Numbered from the stretch's first letter, positions 25,862-34,547 are shown. The stretch: 64,000 nucleotides of DNA from [Clostridium] aminophilum DSM 10710 (GCF_000711825.1 NZ_JONJ01000002.1:62001-126000), one strand, 5' to 3'. The notes: generated by a model from the letters alone, not told the origin. Made by a program: numbers and translations.

Positions 25862-25890
25862 TTGACTTATATACATAACTACTATATACT
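25862..25890 (+). promoter_or_regulatory. Promoter of the sulfoquinovose operon
   Basis: TTGACT at 25862-25867, 17-bp spacer, TATACT at 25885-25890. It precedes the ten-gene operon with no other convincing promoter between its genes. Confidence 0.75.
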
Positions 25891-25898
25891 TCAGATAG

Positions 25899-25921
25899 CG
25901 GTCAGGTGACCGGATTTTTTT
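25899..25921 (+). promoter_or_regulatory. Hairpin plus T-tract at the operon transcript start (operator or attenuator)
   Basis: CGGTCAGGTGACCG at 25899-25912 is a perfect dyad, placed at the expected transcription start and followed by seven T residues (25915-25921). It could be a repressor operator overlapping +1 or a short terminator-like attenuator; the sequence alone does not decide. Confidence 0.5.
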
Positions 25922-25929
25922 ACAAGTTA

Positions 25930-25950
25930 TTAGTTAATATACTTAATTAA
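25930..25950. promoter_or_regulatory. AT-rich imperfect palindrome in the operon leader
   Basis: TTAGTTAA, 5 bp, TTAATTAA: inverted half-sites matching at 7 of 8 positions. ROK-type repressors often use AT-rich dyads, so this is a second operator candidate for the ROK protein encoded downstream. Confidence 0.4.
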
Positions 25951-25972
25951 ACATTTAGGAGGATGTAGGGAA

Positions 25973-26659
25973 ATGAAGTTTTATCTGGACAGCGCAAAGT
26001 TAGACGAGATCGATTATGCGTATAAGACGTTCGGAATTGATGGTGTTACGACCAATCCGAAACACATCATGCTGAGCGGCAAACCGTTTGTTACGGCGAT
26101 CAAAGACATCGCCGAGTGGATCCGGCAGAACGGTCTGGATGGAATCGATAAGTTCCCGGTTTCCATCGAGGTCAACCCGCATCTTGATACGGCAGATGCG
26201 ATTGTAGCGGAAGCGGAAAAATATGCGGCGATTTCCCAGAACTTTGCGATCAAGATTCCGGCAACCGAGTTCGGAATCGAGGCGGCCAGAAAACTGGAGA
26301 AAAAGGGCATCCGGACCAATCTGACCCTTGTCTTTGCTCCGGCGCAGGCGATCTTTGCCGGAAAAGCAGGTTCCCTTTTTGTTTCCCCGTTCATCGGATG
26401 GAAAGAGGATAACGGCGAGGACTGCAAGCGCTATATCAAGGACATTGTGGATATCTATAAAAACTACGGCTGGTACGGAAAGACACAGATCATCTGTGCG
26501 GCGATCCGTTCCCCGAAGCAGATCGTGGACTGCGCGGTTGCCGGAGCGGACATTGTGACGGCAGGTCTTGCGGTGTACAAGGCAGCACAGCATCACGCAT
26601 ATACGACGCAGGGGCTCGGAACATTCTGTGATGCCTGGGATCATACCGCCACGGAGTGA
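25973..26659 (+). CDS. sftT: FSA-type transaldolase, probable sulfofructose transaldolase
   Basis: 228 residues, class I aldolase of the fructose-6-phosphate aldolase/transaldolase family. The Schiff-base lysine is K94 in FAIKIPATEFGIEAA, with the family N-terminus MKFYLDSAKLDEI and GVTTNPKHIM. In the sulfo-TAL pathway such an enzyme splits 6-deoxy-6-sulfofructose into 3-sulfolactaldehyde and moves the three-carbon ketol to glyceraldehyde-3-phosphate, giving fructose-6-phosphate. The neighbours (sulfoquinovosidase, DUF4867 isomerase, SLA-reductase-like gene) make this role much more likely than generic FSA. First gene of the operon; site TAGGAGGATG. Substrate assignment is inference from context. 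Confidence 0.85.
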   Translation: MKFYLDSAKLDEIDYAYKTFGIDGVTTNPKHIMLSGKPFVTAIKDIAEWIRQNGLDGIDKFPVSIEVNPHLDTADAIVAEAEKYAAISQNFAIKIPATEFGIEAARKLEKKGIRTNLTLVFAPAQAIFAGKAGSLFVSPFIGWKEDNGEDCKRYIKDIVDIYKNYGWYGKTQIICAAIRSPKQIVDCAVAGADIVTAGLAVYKAAQHHAYTTQGLGTFCDAWDHTATE

Positions 26660-26753
26660 GAAGGAATCCTTCGGAACCGTAACCTTTCAGAATTTGAATA
26701 ACATCTCAGACAGTCGAAGCGATTCAGCTGTCCGGGACGGGAGGACAAAAGAC

Positions 26754-27617
26754 ATGAAGATCGGATTTATCGGACTCGGAATCATGGGCGAGTCCATGTG
26801 TGCGAATATTGTAAAGAAACATAATGATACGGTGTATTGCTATGACATGGTTCCGGAAAAGGTGAACCAGCTTGCCGCCGAGGGTGCGGTAGCCTGCGAA
26901 AGCAATGCGGAGCTGGCGGAGAAGTCGGACGTAATCATTTCCATGGTTCCGAAGTCGGAGCACTCGAAAGCGGTTTATACGGAGATTCTTCCGAAACTCG
27001 GCAAAGGTAAGATCTGCATCGATATGAGTACCATTGATCCCGGTGTTTCCGTGGAGATTGCGGAGATGGTCAAGAAGACCGGTGCGCAGTTTGCCGATGC
27101 TCCGGTGGTTAAGTCCAAACCGGCGGCGATCGCGGGAAAACTCGGAATCTATGTCGGCTGTGACGAGGAGCTCTACGATTCCGTCAAACCGGTTCTCTCC
27201 TACATGGGTGAAAATGTGATCCGTATGGGAAAGAACGGAACCGGTATTACGATGAAGATTCTTCATAACGCGCTGGTCGGCCAGATCCAGAATGGCGTAA
27301 ATGAAGTGTCCAATCTTGCGGCGGTATGTGGAATCGACATTCAGACCTTTGCGACCGCAATCTCCTATGGAGGCGGACAGAACTTCTATCTCGACAGCAA
27401 AAAGGATGTCATCGAGAAAAATGACTTCACGACCGCATTTTCCATCGAAAATATGAACAAGGACGTTCACATCTGCAAAAAACTTGCCGAGGATAAAGGT
27501 CTTCCGATGCCGGGCGAGATGAACGTGGTCCGCGTCTACGAGAAGGCGATGGAGATGGGATTCGGCAAAGAAGATTTCTCTGCAACCGTCAAAGTGATTC
27601 GAAGTGAGAAGGCCTGA
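26754..27617 (+). CDS. yihU: 3-hydroxyisobutyrate-dehydrogenase-family reductase, probable sulfolactaldehyde reductase
   Basis: 287 residues. The NAD(H)-binding motif IGFIGLGIMGESM opens the protein and the catalytic Lys is about K168 (TMKILHN). Ordinary family members have a Ser-Gly-Gly substrate motif after DAPV; here it is K120-S121-K122 (APVVKSKPAAIAG), aligning with the VGRTSDN segment that E. coli YihU uses to hold the sulfonate. That supports reduction of 3-sulfolactaldehyde to 2,3-dihydroxypropane-1-sulfonate (DHPS), regenerating NAD+. GGGAGG before ATG 26754 fixes the start; the frame upstream is not coding. Direction and cofactor are inference. Confidence 0.82.
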   Translation: MKIGFIGLGIMGESMCANIVKKHNDTVYCYDMVPEKVNQLAAEGAVACESNAELAEKSDVIISMVPKSEHSKAVYTEILPKLGKGKICIDMSTIDPGVSVEIAEMVKKTGAQFADAPVVKSKPAAIAGKLGIYVGCDEELYDSVKPVLSYMGENVIRMGKNGTGITMKILHNALVGQIQNGVNEVSNLAAVCGIDIQTFATAISYGGGQNFYLDSKKDVIEKNDFTTAFSIENMNKDVHICKKLAEDKGLPMPGEMNVVRVYEKAMEMGFGKEDFSATVKVIRSEKA

Positions 27618-27620
27618 GCG

Positions 27621-28292
27621 ATGGGAATACTGGAACATTTGAATGAAGTCAATGACGTGGTGATCCGGTCGGTTCTGGACCGCGAGGCATTCAGGACCTA
27701 CGGGAGAGTGATCCGGGGATATGATTTCTCGGAGATCACCGACTATATGGAACACAAAACACCGATTCCGGAAAACGGCAATGTCTATGTGGTATCGGTG
27801 GAGGAGATGGAAACGTTTTCCGTGGCAGACAGGGTGAAGAACCTGATCTACGGCGGTATGCCGATCGAGATCGGCTACTGCAACGGCCGCAACACCACAT
27901 TGAACGGATTTGAGTATCACAAGGGAAGCGAGATTAACATCGCCGTGACCGATTTTATGCTCTGTCTCGGGCATGTGTGGGATATCGAAAACAATACCTA
28001 TGATGCGGAAAAGGTGCAGGTTTTCTTTGTTCCGAAGGGAACCGCGATTGAGATGTATCAGACGACGCTACATCTGTCTCCGTGCAGAGTGACGGATGAG
28101 GGGTTCCGCGGCGTGGTGATTCTTCCGAAAGGTACAAACACACCGCTCGAAAAAGAGATTCCGGTGGATGAAGAAGGACAGCTTCTTCTCCAGAAGAACA
28201 AATGGGTTATCGCTCATCCGGAACGGGAACCGCTGATGAAGCAGGGGGCAGTCGGCGGAGTGATCGGGCCGAACAGGGAACTGAAATACTGA
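27621..28292 (+). CDS. sftI: DUF4867 protein, probable sulfoquinovose isomerase
   Basis: 223 residues, recognised as DUF4867 (cupin-like beta-rich protein with EYHKGSEINIAVTDFMLCLGH and QVFFVPKGTAIEMYQTTLHLSP, in which His and Glu could bind a metal). As I recall the published transaldolase-type sulfoglycolysis operons of Firmicutes, the DUF4867 protein is the enzyme converting sulfoquinovose to sulfofructose. It lies 3 bp after the reductase and 15 bp before the sulfoquinovosidase. The role is from that gene-neighbourhood knowledge and not from a sequence-visible catalytic site. Confidence 0.78.
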   Translation: MGILEHLNEVNDVVIRSVLDREAFRTYGRVIRGYDFSEITDYMEHKTPIPENGNVYVVSVEEMETFSVADRVKNLIYGGMPIEIGYCNGRNTTLNGFEYHKGSEINIAVTDFMLCLGHVWDIENNTYDAEKVQVFFVPKGTAIEMYQTTLHLSPCRVTDEGFRGVVILPKGTNTPLEKEIPVDEEGQLLLQKNKWVIAHPEREPLMKQGAVGGVIGPNRELKY

Positions 28293-28307
28293 CGGACGGA
28301 GGTATAA

Positions 28308-30311
28308 ATGGAGATCTTTGCAAAAGGAAGTACCTTTCGCCTGACCGATCACGGAAAGGTTCTTTTGGAGGCGTCCGATGAGAAACCGATGATTTTCGCG
28401 GGACACGGAACGGAACAGGTGGAAATGTACCGCGGAAATTTTAAGATCGAAGATCGGGTGGAAGAGAGAGTCGCACTTCCGATTCTGCATTCGGAAGAAA
28501 AAGACGGGGCTCTGATTCTGGATTTCGGGGGACAGATCGAGGGGAGAATCGAGGCGGACAACGACTGTTCCGTGATCCGGTTCCGGAGCAGGAATCCGGA
28601 GATCAACCGGTTCTGGATCCGTGTGGCAGCTGAGCCGGGAGAACATGTCTACGGATGCGGCGAACAGCTTTCGTATTTTGATCTTCGCGGGAGACATTTT
28701 CCGCTGTGGACCGGAGAGACGGGAGTCGGCCGTGACAAGACGACGTATGTAACCTGGCGGAGCGATGTGGAAAACCGGGCCGGGGGAGATTATTACAACA
28801 CAAGTTTTCCCGAAACGACCTTTGTCTCTTCGCGGAAATACTATCTTCACGCGGAGACGACAGCGTATGCGGATTTTGATTTCCGGAGTCCGGAGTATCA
28901 TGAACTTCAGATCTGGGAAGTGCCCGCTTCGATCCGGATCGAGTCGGCGGACAGTTTTCCGGAACTTCTGAAAAAAGAGACGGCATTTCTCGGAAGACAG
29001 CCGGAACTGCCGGAATGGACCCGTCACGGACTGATACTCGGAGTCCAGGGCGGCAGCGAGCGGAGCTTCGGGATTGCGGAGAAAGTCCGTTCCGGCGGTG
29101 TCGGACTCGCGGGCGTCTGGTGTCAGGACTGGTGCGGAAAGCGCGTGACCACGTTCGGAAAACGGCTCCAGTGGGATTGGCATTACCACCCGGAGATGTA
29201 CGGAGATCTTCCGGAGCGGATCCGGGAACTCCACCGCGAAGGAATCCGGTTCCTCGGATATGTGAATCCGTATCTGGTGAAGGACGGTATGCTGTTCCGG
29301 GAAGGAATGGAAAAAGGATATTTTGCCAGAAAGTCCGACGGATCGGTCTATCTGGTCGATTTCGGTGAATTTGACTGCGGCGTGGTCGATCTGACGAATC
29401 CGGAGGCCTTTGACTGGTTCAAAGGGATCATTGAAACATATTCTATCGGCATCGGAATCGACGGTTGGATGGCGGATTTCGGAGAATATCTTCCGACCGA
29501 CGACATTGTCCTCACAAGCGGAAAGCCGGCGATGATCGAGCACAACCGGTGGCCGATGCTGTGGGCAAAATGCAACTATGAGGCGGTAAAAGAGACCGGG
29601 AACCTCGGAAAGATCGTCTATTTCATGCGGGCGGGGGGAACCGGAAGCCAGAAATACAACACCCTGATGTGGGCCGGAGATCAGTCGGTTGACTTTTCCA
29701 GACATGACGGTCTCTGCACGGTGATCGCGGCGGCGCTCAGCTGCGGCATGACCGGAATGGGTCTTCATCACAGTGACATCGGGGGATATACATCTCTGTT
29801 CGGCAATGTGCGGACGAAGGAAGTGTTCTTCCGCTGGGCAGAAATGGCGGCGTTCACGCCGGTTATGCGAACACATGAGGGAAACCGCCCGGATGACTGT
29901 TATCAGTTTTATGATGACGAGGACGGAATCCGGCGGATGGCGAGACTGACCGGGATTTTCCGGATGCTGTCGCCTTACGTCACGGAGGCGGTCCGCGAAA
30001 ACCATGAAAAAGGATTGCCGGTTCAGCGGGCGCTGTTTCTCCACTATGAGGGGGATGAGAGGTGTTATACCGAACAGTTCGAGTATCTTCTCGGACGGGA
30101 TCTCCTTGCGGCGCCGGTCTGGAAGGAAGGACGGAAAGAATGGGACGTCTATCTTCCGGACGATGAATGGATTCATCTCTGGACCGGCAGAGAATACGGA
30201 AAGGGAAACAATGTGGTAGGCGCAGAACTCGGCTTTCCGCCGGTGTTCTACCGGAAACGTTCGAAATACGCGGATCTGTTTGAGAAAATCCGCGGAACGT
30301 ATGGAGCCTGA
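28308..30311 (+). CDS. yihQ: Sulfoquinovosidase (glycoside hydrolase family 31, YihQ type)
   Basis: Hydrolyses alpha-sulfoquinovosides such as sulfoquinovosyl glycerol from plant sulfolipid, releasing sulfoquinovose. 667 residues, no signal peptide, so it acts in the cytoplasm. The nucleophile is D390 in WMADFGEYLP and the acid/base D458 in WAGDQ. The residues that read the sulfonate in E. coli YihQ are present at the matching spacing: Q273 (WCQDW), R286 and W289 (FGKRLQW), Y494 (SDIGGYTSL), all 14-15 positions lower than the E. coli numbers Q288, R301, W304, Y508. This separates it from ordinary alpha-glucosidases. Strong ACGGAGGT site. Called sftG in transaldolase-type operons. Confidence 0.95.
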   Translation: MEIFAKGSTFRLTDHGKVLLEASDEKPMIFAGHGTEQVEMYRGNFKIEDRVEERVALPILHSEEKDGALILDFGGQIEGRIEADNDCSVIRFRSRNPEINRFWIRVAAEPGEHVYGCGEQLSYFDLRGRHFPLWTGETGVGRDKTTYVTWRSDVENRAGGDYYNTSFPETTFVSSRKYYLHAETTAYADFDFRSPEYHELQIWEVPASIRIESADSFPELLKKETAFLGRQPELPEWTRHGLILGVQGGSERSFGIAEKVRSGGVGLAGVWCQDWCGKRVTTFGKRLQWDWHYHPEMYGDLPERIRELHREGIRFLGYVNPYLVKDGMLFREGMEKGYFARKSDGSVYLVDFGEFDCGVVDLTNPEAFDWFKGIIETYSIGIGIDGWMADFGEYLPTDDIVLTSGKPAMIEHNRWPMLWAKCNYEAVKETGNLGKIVYFMRAGGTGSQKYNTLMWAGDQSVDFSRHDGLCTVIAAALSCGMTGMGLHHSDIGGYTSLFGNVRTKEVFFRWAEMAAFTPVMRTHEGNRPDDCYQFYDDEDGIRRMARLTGIFRMLSPYVTEAVRENHEKGLPVQRALFLHYEGDERCYTEQFEYLLGRDLLAAPVWKEGRKEWDVYLPDDEWIHLWTGREYGKGNNVVGAELGFPPVFYRKRSKYADLFEKIRGTYGA

Positions 30312-30320
30312 TGGTACGTT

Positions 30321-31061
30321 ATGCCTGTATTAAATTATTTATTATTTTTCACTGTGATCCTGCTTGCCAATATCATGCAGGGCATCACCGGATTTGCCGG
30401 TACGATTCTGGCCATGCCGTTCAGTCTGATGCTGGTCGGATACCCGGTGGCGAAACCGGTTCTCAATGTGCTGGGTCTTTTGAGCGGCGTCTATGTCTTT
30501 CTGGAACAGAAGAAACAGGTTCAGTGGAAAGAAGTGAGGACGATTGTTCTGATCATGGCAGCCGGCATTTTCCTTGGAATCTACATCAAAGGATTATTTG
30601 CCGGGAGAGAACAGTTTCTCATTCGGGCACTCGGCGTGTTTGTGATCATTCTGGGTCTTCAGGGCCTGATCGGCCGGATCCGGGGAAAGAAGAATCCGAT
30701 GCGGCCGGATCATCCGCTGCTCTATCTGATTCTTCCGCTCGCCGGCATTGTCCACGGAATCTTTGTCTCCGGCGGACCGCTTCTGATCAGTTATCTGACC
30801 AGAAAGCTTCCGGACAAGAATTCGTTCCGGGCGACGATTTCCACCGTGTGGATCGTCCTCAACTCCATCGTACTGATCGATGATATCCGGAGCGGATACT
30901 GGAATCCGGGACTGATCGGCACACTGCTGATCGCGGTTCCGTTTCTGTTGGCTGCGATGAAGATCGGAAGCATCCTGTACCACCGGATGAGTCAGCAGGT
31001 GTTCATGATCCTGACCTATCTTCTTCTTGCGGTCTCAGGCGTGACACTGCTTCTGAAATGA
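30321..31061 (+). CDS. TauE/SafE-family permease, probable sulfonate exporter
   Basis: 246 residues, seven or eight hydrophobic segments, with the family signature GITGFAGTILAMPFSLMLVG near the N-terminus and the second-half repeat GIVHGIFVSGGPLLISYL. The family exports sulfite or small sulfonates, and members accompany sulfoglycolysis genes, so export of DHPS is the simplest role; uptake is not excluded. It starts 9 bp after the sulfoquinovosidase stop with a weak ribosome site, suggesting coupling. Confidence 0.82.
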   Translation: MPVLNYLLFFTVILLANIMQGITGFAGTILAMPFSLMLVGYPVAKPVLNVLGLLSGVYVFLEQKKQVQWKEVRTIVLIMAAGIFLGIYIKGLFAGREQFLIRALGVFVIILGLQGLIGRIRGKKNPMRPDHPLLYLILPLAGIVHGIFVSGGPLLISYLTRKLPDKNSFRATISTVWIVLNSIVLIDDIRSGYWNPGLIGTLLIAVPFLLAAMKIGSILYHRMSQQVFMILTYLLLAVSGVTLLLK

Positions 31062-31139
31062 TTGCTCTGCCGAATGGATAACGGCGGCGGAACACAGGGA
31101 AATGATAGTAAAACACACATTAGAGGAGGAAAAGGAACT

Positions 31140-32234
31140 ATGAAAAAACAGGTTTTGGCAGGAGTTATGGCAGCGGCGATGACAGCGGCACTTGCAGCTT
31201 GCGGATCTTCTGCGGGAAGCAAGACGACAACCGCGGCAGCGGAGTCCAAAGCAGCGGAGACAACGGCGGCTGCGGAGTCCAAAGAAGCGGCGGCAGCGGG
31301 AAGCGGAAAAACCGTTAAGATCATCTGCCCCTACGGCGTAGGCGGTACTGCGGATATCATCGGCAGAAAGTATGCGGAAGTAGCGACCAAACTTCATCCG
31401 GAATACAACTTTATCGTGGAGCAGCAGACCGGTGGTGACGGATTTGCGGCGGCAACCGCATTTTCTCAGGAGGATGTGAACACAACCGATCTTCTGGTAT
31501 ACGGTTACGGCGTTGCCTACCGTCATGACCTTGGAAAGCAGTATCAGACAGAAGTGGTTGATTTCGACCGCAATGAAATCCGTCCGATCGCAACCATCGA
31601 TGACAGAACATGGATTCTCTACACCACACCGGATCAGACTCTCGAGACCATTCTCGATAAGTCCAAGAACGGCGGCATCAAGATGTCCGGCGGAAATCCG
31701 CTGTCCGATCCGCATCTGGCACTCGGCTCTCTTCTCGCACAGGAAGGCGGAAAGGTAATGGTTGTTCCGTATGACGGCGGTGCGGCTCAGAAGAAGGGAC
31801 TTACCGACGGCGAGGTTGATGTATTTGTCGGAACGACACAGGCAGCCCAGGAAGATGTGGAAGCGGGCAATCTGGTTCCGATCCTTGCATTCTCCGATCG
31901 TGAGTTCAAGGGATTCAAGGGACCGAAGGGAGATCTCGCGGTTCCGACGGTAGCCGGCGACACCAAGGCAAAGGAGCTGGATGCTTCCAAGGATTACACC
32001 GGTTCCATTCTCGCGGCAGGCGGCTCTCTGGCAGTCAGAAAGGGCGCTTCCAAGGAATGGGAGGATGCGATGATCCAGGTTGCGAAGGATGTCTGGGCTT
32101 CCGACGAGTATTCCGAGTTCATCAGCTCCATCCTTCTGAACAAGTATGAAGTATACGGTGAAGAAGATGTTCAGCACTATGAGGATGCCTGCAAGAAAGC
32201 GGTAGAGGCATTCAAACAGCTCAGCGGCAAGTAA
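31140..32234 (+). CDS. tctC: TctC-family substrate-binding lipoprotein
   Basis: 364 residues. Lipoprotein signal MKKQVLAGVMAAAMTAALAAC with lipobox LAAC (Cys21), then a low-complexity A/E/K/T linker of about 35 residues, then a Bug/TctC-type periplasmic-binding fold beginning KTVKIICPYGVGGTADIIGRKYAE. It should capture the substrate at the cell surface and hand it to TctAB. Family members usually bind carboxylates; in this operon the ligand may be sulfoquinovose or a glycoside of it. GAGGAGG lies before ATG 31140. The gene is followed by a 247-bp gap with strong hairpins. Confidence 0.88.
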   Translation: MKKQVLAGVMAAAMTAALAACGSSAGSKTTTAAAESKAAETTAAAESKEAAAAGSGKTVKIICPYGVGGTADIIGRKYAEVATKLHPEYNFIVEQQTGGDGFAAATAFSQEDVNTTDLLVYGYGVAYRHDLGKQYQTEVVDFDRNEIRPIATIDDRTWILYTTPDQTLETILDKSKNGGIKMSGGNPLSDPHLALGSLLAQEGGKVMVVPYDGGAAQKKGLTDGEVDVFVGTTQAAQEDVEAGNLVPILAFSDREFKGFKGPKGDLAVPTVAGDTKAKELDASKDYTGSILAAGGSLAVRKGASKEWEDAMIQVAKDVWASDEYSEFISSILLNKYEVYGEEDVQHYEDACKKAVEAFKQLSGK

Positions 32235-32481
32235 TCCGGCTATCCGGTTTTTCAGGCGGCGGTATGGATCCATGATGGTATGGAATCAGGCCGCCGACCC
32301 GGAAGCGGGCGGAAAACGGATCTTCGTTCCGCCTGCCGGTCTCATCCCGCGCTGCGCAAAGCATCGCGGGGACGAATACGGTAACCATGTCAGGTCCCGG
32401 TCCGTTCTTCCGGGAATGCCGGGACCTGACTTCCGTGTTGAATCAGGTATTCAATAATGCATTTGAAAGAGGGAAAGACAC
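32235..32481 (+). other. Intercistronic stem-loop region between tctC and tctB
   Basis: No gene. Three strong hairpins: GGCGGC/GCCGCC around 32255-32296, CCCGCG/CGCGGG around 32347-32370, and GTCAGGTCCCGG (32389-32400) perfectly paired with CCGGGACCTGAC (32419-32430). None is followed by a T-tract, so read-through is expected; likely they stabilise the tctC message so that the binding protein is made in excess over the membrane parts. Confidence 0.7.
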
Positions 32482-32952
32482 ATGAAGTTCAAAATCAAAA
32501 CGAACCTCACCGCGGGACTTGTGATGGGAATCTTTTCCATCGTCATGCTCCTGATCATGCCGACTCAGGTACGTCTTCCGATGTGGGATTCGGGCGCCCC
32601 GAGCCCGAGAATTATTCCCGGAATCTGCCTTGTGGGCATTCTGATCTGCAGTGTTATTTTGCTGATCCAGAGTCTGGTTTTCCACAAAGAACATATCTAT
32701 GAATTTGATTGGAACAATGAAAAACACGAGCTTGTCCTCATTGCCGTTCTGGTTCTGTTCGTGATCGGAACCAGTGTGATCGGATTCGTTCCGGCAGGCA
32801 TTCTCGCTTTCTGCTTCATACAGTGGTATGAGGGAGAGCGCAAGCCGTTTATCTATATTTACACGATTCTGTTTGTCTTCTTTGTTTACTGGCTGTTCCT
32901 GAATGTGTTCCATGTTTCTCTTCCGGCAGGACTTCTCAGTTTTCTCAAGTGA
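32482..32952 (+). CDS. tctB: TctB-family small membrane component
   Basis: 156 residues, four hydrophobic segments, with GAPSPRIIPGICLVGILICS near the N-terminus, a TctB hallmark (proline-rich loop before the second helix). It is the small, poorly conserved subunit of a tripartite tricarboxylate transporter. AGAGGGAAAG precedes the ATG; the gene is 17 bp before tctA. Confidence 0.85.
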   Translation: MKFKIKTNLTAGLVMGIFSIVMLLIMPTQVRLPMWDSGAPSPRIIPGICLVGILICSVILLIQSLVFHKEHIYEFDWNNEKHELVLIAVLVLFVIGTSVIGFVPAGILAFCFIQWYEGERKPFIYIYTILFVFFVYWLFLNVFHVSLPAGLLSFLK

Positions 32953-32969
32953 CGGAAAGGGGATAGAAC

Positions 32970-34547
32970 ATGAGCTATTTTGATTATGTGTCGCAGGCGT
33001 TTCTTGCCGTCTTCACGATCCAGAATATTGCGGTCATTTTCGGCGGAATGCTTCTTGGAATGGTCATCGGATGCATTCCGGGGCTTTCCGTAACGCTCGG
33101 CATCATTTTGTTTCTGCCGCTGACCTACAGCATCAAGGATCCGTCCACCGCGATCATTTCGCTTCTGGCAGTATACGTGGGCGGAATGTACGGAGGATCG
33201 ATCAGTGCGATCACACTGAATACGCCCGGAACCAACTCGGCGATTGCGACGACATTTGACGGATACCCCCTTGCAAAGAGGGGAAGAGTGCTTCAGGCGC
33301 TTGACACTTCGCTGTTTTCCTCATCGTTCGGCGGAATTATCGGAGCGGCGCTGCTTCTGTTGCTCTCCGCGCCCATCGCTCAGTTTGTCAACAAGTTCAC
33401 CTCGGTGGAATATTTTTCCATGGCGGTGCTCGGTATTTCACTTCTGGCGGGCGTCAGCGGCAATTCCCTTCCGAAGGGAATTCTGTCGGGACTGTTCGGA
33501 ATTCTCCTCGCCAGCGTCGGCGTCGATGCGGTGACCGGTGTTGCGCGATTCACATTCGGCATCCCGGTTCTCCAGTTCGGCATCGATATGCTTCCGGCGA
33601 TGATCGCGCTGGTTGCGCTGAAGCAGGTCTGCGAGAAGCTGTCGGAATACAAGGTGTCCGGCGGAGATATGGGTTCGGCGACAAAGATTGACAAGAGAGG
33701 GCTGACCATTGGGGAAATGAAGTCGATCCTTCCGGCGTGCACGCTCTCTACGCTGATCGCATCCTTTATCGGCGCGATGCCGGGCGTCGGCGGCGGAGTA
33801 GCGCAGTTCCTCTGCTACAATCAGGTAAAACAGACGTCAAAGCATCCGGAACAGTTCGGAAAAGGATGTCTTGAGGGGATTGCGGCGGCAGAGTCCTCGA
33901 ACAATGCAGTGGTTGGATCGGCGATGATCCCCCTTCTGACCATGGGAATTCCGGGAGACGGCGTGACGGCACTTCTTCTCGGCGCATTCATTCTTCACGG
34001 TCTGCAGCCGGGACCGAATATGTTCACCAAACAGGCTACGCAGGCGTACACCATCATTGTCGGATGTCTTGTGGCGAATCTGTTTCTGTATCCTCTCGGA
34101 AAGGTGATGACAAGACTTGTCGCAAAGGTTGTCCAGGTGCGCTACACCTATCTTGCACCGGCGATCATGCTGTTCTGCTTTGCGGGAGCATTTGCCGGTA
34201 CCGGAAACTTTAAAGAGATGGCGTTCTGCGCCGCGCTTCTGGTATTCAGCTATCTTCTGAAAGTTCTTCAGATTGATGCGATTCCGATGCTTCTCGGACT
34301 GATTCTTGCGAAGATCATGGAGACGAATTTCGTGACATCCATGATGTCGTATGACCGGGATTACCTGATCTTCTTTAAGCGGCCGATCTCTCTGATTATT
34401 CTGATTATCACGGTCATTCTGGTCGCTTCGATGATTCGCATCAACAAGAAAGTTGAGGCGCTGAATGCCGCACAGGCGGAGGAGATCGAGAAACTTCATC
34501 AGGAAATGAGTACCAGAGAGACAGAACAGGCGGAAAGCCTGATCTGA
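32970..34547 (+). CDS. tctA: TctA-family large membrane component
   Basis: 525 residues with about twelve hydrophobic segments. Signature segments: GCIPGLSVTLGIILFLPLTY, YVGGMYGGSISAITLNTPGT and, repeated in the second half, GAMPGVGGGVAQFLCYNQVK and TMGIPGDGVTALLLGAFILHG. It forms the ion-driven translocation channel of the tripartite transporter. AAAGGGGAT is the ribosome site. Confidence 0.92.
   Translation: MSYFDYVSQAFLAVFTIQNIAVIFGGMLLGMVIGCIPGLSVTLGIILFLPLTYSIKDPSTAIISLLAVYVGGMYGGSISAITLNTPGTNSAIATTFDGYPLAKRGRVLQALDTSLFSSSFGGIIGAALLLLLSAPIAQFVNKFTSVEYFSMAVLGISLLAGVSGNSLPKGILSGLFGILLASVGVDAVTGVARFTFGIPVLQFGIDMLPAMIALVALKQVCEKLSEYKVSGGDMGSATKIDKRGLTIGEMKSILPACTLSTLIASFIGAMPGVGGGVAQFLCYNQVKQTSKHPEQFGKGCLEGIAAAESSNNAVVGSAMIPLLTMGIPGDGVTALLLGAFILHGLQPGPNMFTKQATQAYTIIVGCLVANLFLYPLGKVMTRLVAKVVQVRYTYLAPAIMLFCFAGAFAGTGNFKEMAFCAALLVFSYLLKVLQIDAIPMLLGLILAKIMETNFVTSMMSYDRDYLIFFKRPISLIILIITVILVASMIRINKKVEALNAAQAEEIEKLHQEMSTRETEQAESLI

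Noticed and set aside
28068-30176. 702-residue minus-strand open frame
   Set aside because: Antisense to the sulfoquinovosidase gene; no recognisable domain.
32272-32457. Small open frame between tctC and tctB
   Set aside because: Overlaps the stem-loops, has no ribosome site and no protein-like pattern.
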